NCBI GenBank assembly: GCA_029779385.1
Contig: JAKPAQ010000605.1
Coordinates: forward strand, 1 to 17,791
From: Actinomycetes bacterium
GTDB taxonomy: Bacteria; Actinomycetota; Actinomycetes; Propionibacteriales; Nocardioidaceae
Length of the DNA stretch: 17,791 nt
Reading direction: 5' to 3'
Shown: positions 16,025 through 17,791 of the stretch, piece after piece
Layout: every line of letters begins with the position of its first letter
Numbering within the stretch: the stretch's first letter is position 1
Notes under the pieces: generated by a model
Seen by the model: only the letters and a program-made list of their open reading frames with translations
What the model was told of the DNA's origin: nothing
The model's database searches: none
Position numbers and translations under genes: made by a program

Positions 16025-16429
16025 ATGGTCAGATTGGGTATGCGTCGTTGGGCTTGGGTTTTGCTGCCGCTTGTCTTTGTGTCCGCCTGTGGCGGGAAAG
16101 ACTCGTCGACCGGCTCAAAGACCGAGGCAACCAATACCAACACCTCCGCGGCCAAGTCAGTGGCCGGTCAGATAGACCCGATGGCGATCACCTCGTTCAC
16201 TTGTCGCAAAGACGAGGCGGGAAATTGGCTGGCCAAAGGCACGGTGAAAAACACCGCCAAGAAGAACCAAGACTTCAAGGTAATCGTGTTCATCGGCGAG
16301 CGCGAGGGCCCCGCCCGAACTGTCGATTTGCCCAACATTAAGGCAGGCGACGAAGTTCCGTTCGAGGTAACCGCACTGGCGGCCTCGCCGGACGGGCCGT
16401 GCCAGTTGCAGGCCGTCATCGTCCCTTGA
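16025..16429 (+). CDS. Small lipoprotein with an FxLYD-like domain
   Basis: Starting at ATG 16025 (AAGG ribosome site eight bases upstream), the 134-residue product has a basic N-terminus, a hydrophobic core and a lipobox VSAC (FVSACGGKD), then a Ser/Thr/Lys-rich spacer of about 35 residues. The frame is open further upstream to 15941, but that would run into the methyltransferase gene. The C-terminal domain (ITSFTCRKDEAGN to the end) has the pattern of an immunoglobulin-like FxLYD fold, with GTVKNTAKKNQDFKVIVFI and LPNIKAGDEVPFEV, and two cysteines that could form a disulphide. Function is unknown; such domains are usually found on the outer face of the membrane. The ten-base gap suggests co-transcription with the methyltransferase. 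Confidence 0.75.
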   Translation: MVRLGMRRWAWVLLPLVFVSACGGKDSSTGSKTEATNTNTSAAKSVAGQIDPMAITSFTCRKDEAGNWLAKGTVKNTAKKNQDFKVIVFIGEREGPARTVDLPNIKAGDEVPFEVTALAASPDGPCQLQAVIVP

Positions 16430-16447
16430 CCGCAGGTGCGCGAGTAC

Positions 16448-16939
16448 CTAACGGCAGGTGGTGACGGCGGTTAGCGTCGCGCCACCTGCCTCCAAGGTCG
16501 CCCAGCCGGTCGGCACCGAAAGGACCGAAACGGTTGAAGTCGGGTAGCTGCGAAGCCCGGCGACGGCGGTCGGGTCGGATTCAAGGTCGGCGAGCGTTGC
16601 TGCCAGCTGAGGAATGCCCGGCGCATGCCCAACGACCAGCAGGGTTTCTGCGTCCGCAGGGGTGTGCTGGTTGATCACCTCGAGCAGTTGGCCCGGTCGT
16701 GCTTCGTAGATCTCGTCGTGAAAGGTCGTCGGTGCGATCAAACCCGTGGCCTCAACCGTTTGGCGGGTTCGAGTTGCTGTTGAACACAAAATGGCGTCAA
16801 TCTGGCCGAACTGGCCGAGCAACCATTCGCCGGTCAGCGCCGCCTCGCGGCGGCCCCGTTCGGCCAGCGGTCGCTCGTGATCTGGCACGTCGGGCCACGC
16901 GGCCTTGCCATGGCGCATGAGCAACAGCGTTCGGTTCAT
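16448..16939 (-). CDS. sixA: SixA-like phosphohistidine phosphatase
   Basis: The 163-residue protein belongs to the histidine phosphatase (phosphoglycerate mutase-like) superfamily. The RHGKA motif places the catalytic His at H10 and Arg at R9. R57/R59 in STATRTRQT, the acid E79 (YEAR) and the second His H105 (VVGHAPG) complete the pocket. Size and the RHGKAAWPD start fit SixA, a small cytosolic enzyme that in E. coli removes phosphate from histidine-containing phosphocarriers. In actinobacteria the substrate is not established, so the gene symbol is tentative. The ribosome site is weak. It is convergent with the lipoprotein, 18 bases apart, and its last codons lie in an inverted repeat. It lies 27 bases downstream of the ferredoxin reductase gene and may share its transcript. 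Confidence 0.87.
   Translation of the reverse strand: MNRTLLLMRHGKAAWPDVPDHERPLAERGRREAALTGEWLLGQFGQIDAILCSTATRTRQTVEATGLIAPTTFHDEIYEARPGQLLEVINQHTPADAETLLVVGHAPGIPQLAATLADLESDPTAVAGLRSYPTSTVSVLSVPTGWATLEAGGATLTAVTTCR
16453..16490. terminator. 9-bp inverted repeat at the lipoprotein/sixA convergent junction
   Basis: GGCAGGTGG (16453-16461) is the exact reverse complement of CCACCTGCC (16482-16490); the stem can extend inward by a G-U and a G-C pair. It starts 24 bases after the lipoprotein stop and lies in the last codons of sixA. No T run follows in either direction, so termination is plausible but unproven. Confidence 0.45.
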
Positions 16940-16966
16940 AAACCGAGTCTGGCAGATCCCTAACGA

Positions 16967-17791
16967 TCAGGCTTTAGCGATTCTGACCATCTCGTCGCGT
17001 TCGACAACCTTCTTGCGCTCACGCGGGTGAGTGTCGTTCTCGCCCAAAGTGAGCTCGTGGGCGTCAAGCTTCTCCCAGCCTTCCCACGTCGTGTACTCCA
17101 GGCCGCGGCTTTCGAGGTAGTGGTCGAATGCTTCGCGCTCGGGGTGCTCAGGTGCGCTGAGGTTTGGCAGATCTTCAACCAGCATCGAGATCGTCTGCGC
17201 CGCATCGGACTTGGTGTGACCGATCAGGCCGACCGGACCACGCTTGATCCAGCCGGTGGCGTAGACGCCAGGAATTGTGCTGCCGTCAAGGTCGAGGACG
17301 TGCCCGCCGTCGTTTGGTAGTACGCCCTTGGCGGCGTCGAACGGCAGTCCCGCGAGGTTGTCGGAGTAGTAACCGATCGCACGGTAGACGGCCTGGACTG
17401 GCCAGTCTTTGAACTCGCCGGTGCCACGAACGTTTCCGGTGCCGTCAAGCTCAGTGATTTCGGTGCGCAGGCCAACGACCTGGCCGTCTTCGCCGAGGAT
17501 CTCGACCGGGTTTTGGCAAAAGTGGATGTGAATCCGGTGGTCGGCGCCGGACGGCTCGCGAGCGAGGTAGTCCTGTAGCACCTTCACGACCAACTTCTGG
17601 CTCTTGGCCGCGTTGAGTGCTTCCATCGAGCCGTGGTCGAACTCGAAGCCCTCGGGATGAACGATCACGTCGATCGTTGGCGAGTGGCTCAGTTCGCGAA
17701 GTTCCATCGGGGTGAACTTCACTTGGGCCGGACCGCGGCGGGCGAACACGTGAACGTCGGTGGTGGCGTTCTGCTTTAGCCCCTCGTGGAC
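16967..17791 (-). CDS. fprA: NADPH-ferredoxin reductase, FprA-like (partial, C-terminal part)
   Basis: The frame is open to the window edge, giving the last 274 residues; mycobacterial FprA is about 456 long, so the FAD-binding N-terminus lies outside. FprA passes electrons between NADPH and ferredoxin, for example to cytochromes P450 or iron-sulphur enzymes. The visible part starts in the NADPH domain with VFARRGPAQVKFTPMELREL (residues 15-34), whose two arginines match those that hold the NADPH 2'-phosphate. Later VYRAIGYYS and ATGWIKRGPVGLIG correspond to the FAD/NADPH domain return that is highly conserved in adrenodoxin-reductase-type enzymes. The C-terminus ends MVRIAKA. An apparent GTG start at 17749 is internal. 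sixA follows 27 bases downstream on the same strand. Confidence 0.92.
   Translation of the reverse strand, partial: VHEGLKQNATTDVHVFARRGPAQVKFTPMELRELSHSPTIDVIVHPEGFEFDHGSMEALNAAKSQKLVVKVLQDYLAREPSGADHRIHIHFCQNPVEILGEDGQVVGLRTEITELDGTGNVRGTGEFKDWPVQAVYRAIGYYSDNLAGLPFDAAKGVLPNDGGHVLDLDGSTIPGVYATGWIKRGPVGLIGHTKSDAAQTISMLVEDLPNLSAPEHPEREAFDHYLESRGLEYTTWEGWEKLDAHELTLGENDTHPRERKKVVERDEMVRIAKA

Noticed and set aside
16967..17749. FprA-like gene starting at GTG 17749 as a complete short protein
   Set aside because: The frame continues to the window edge with VHEGLKQNATTDVHV, and this start would lie in the middle of the NADPH domain; it is a truncated view of a longer gene.

Overview
The window is about 60% G+C by eye and reads as a chromosomal segment of an actinobacterium (Actinomycetota). 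The clearest evidence is a dnaK-grpE-dnaJ-hspR operon with a HAIR-like (HspR-type) operator and no CIRCE element. A DUF3817 protein, an FprA-type ferredoxin reductase, a TnrB-like ABC exporter and an FKBP lipoprotein fit the same phylum. I cannot name a genus. Coding density is very high: no stretch over 160 bases lacks a gene, and I see no tRNA, rRNA, CRISPR, prophage or insertion sequence.

Layout, left to right. Positions 1-820 hold the last codons of an unidentified gene and an overlapping short-chain dehydrogenase. Positions 900-2765 encode a secreted SpoIVB/S55-type serine protease homologue with a lysine-rich segment near its C-terminus. A type I methionine aminopeptidase follows (2788-3558). 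An amidase-signature enzyme (3560-4915, minus) sits tail-to-tail with it and head-to-head with a two-gene ABC-2 exporter (4961-7536). Positions 7573-9055 (minus) hold an FKBP-type isomerase lipoprotein and a DUF3817 membrane protein.

The core of the window is the heat-shock operon (9213-13123). DnaK, GrpE and DnaJ form the Hsp70 machine, and the last gene encodes HspR, its own repressor. Start and stop codons overlap at dnaK/grpE and dnaJ/hspR, which suggests translational coupling. The region upstream of dnaK carries a candidate -10 box, an A/T tract where an UP element would lie, and the HAIR-like sites.

The right part holds a small membrane-anchored coiled-coil protein (13125-13499, minus), an acyl-CoA synthetase (13549-15072, minus), a homocysteine S-methyltransferase (15190-16014), a small lipoprotein (16025-16429), a SixA-like histidine phosphatase (16448-16939, minus) and the C-terminal 274 residues of an FprA-like NADPH-ferredoxin reductase (16967-17791, minus, running off the edge).

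Most genes are housekeeping and I do not see a clear new multi-gene system. The points most worth a second look are the reversed order of catalytic motifs in the S55-like protease, the multi-half-site operator in front of dnaK, the heptad-duplicating coiled-coil protein beside hspR, and hairpins embedded in the last codons of genes at convergent junctions.
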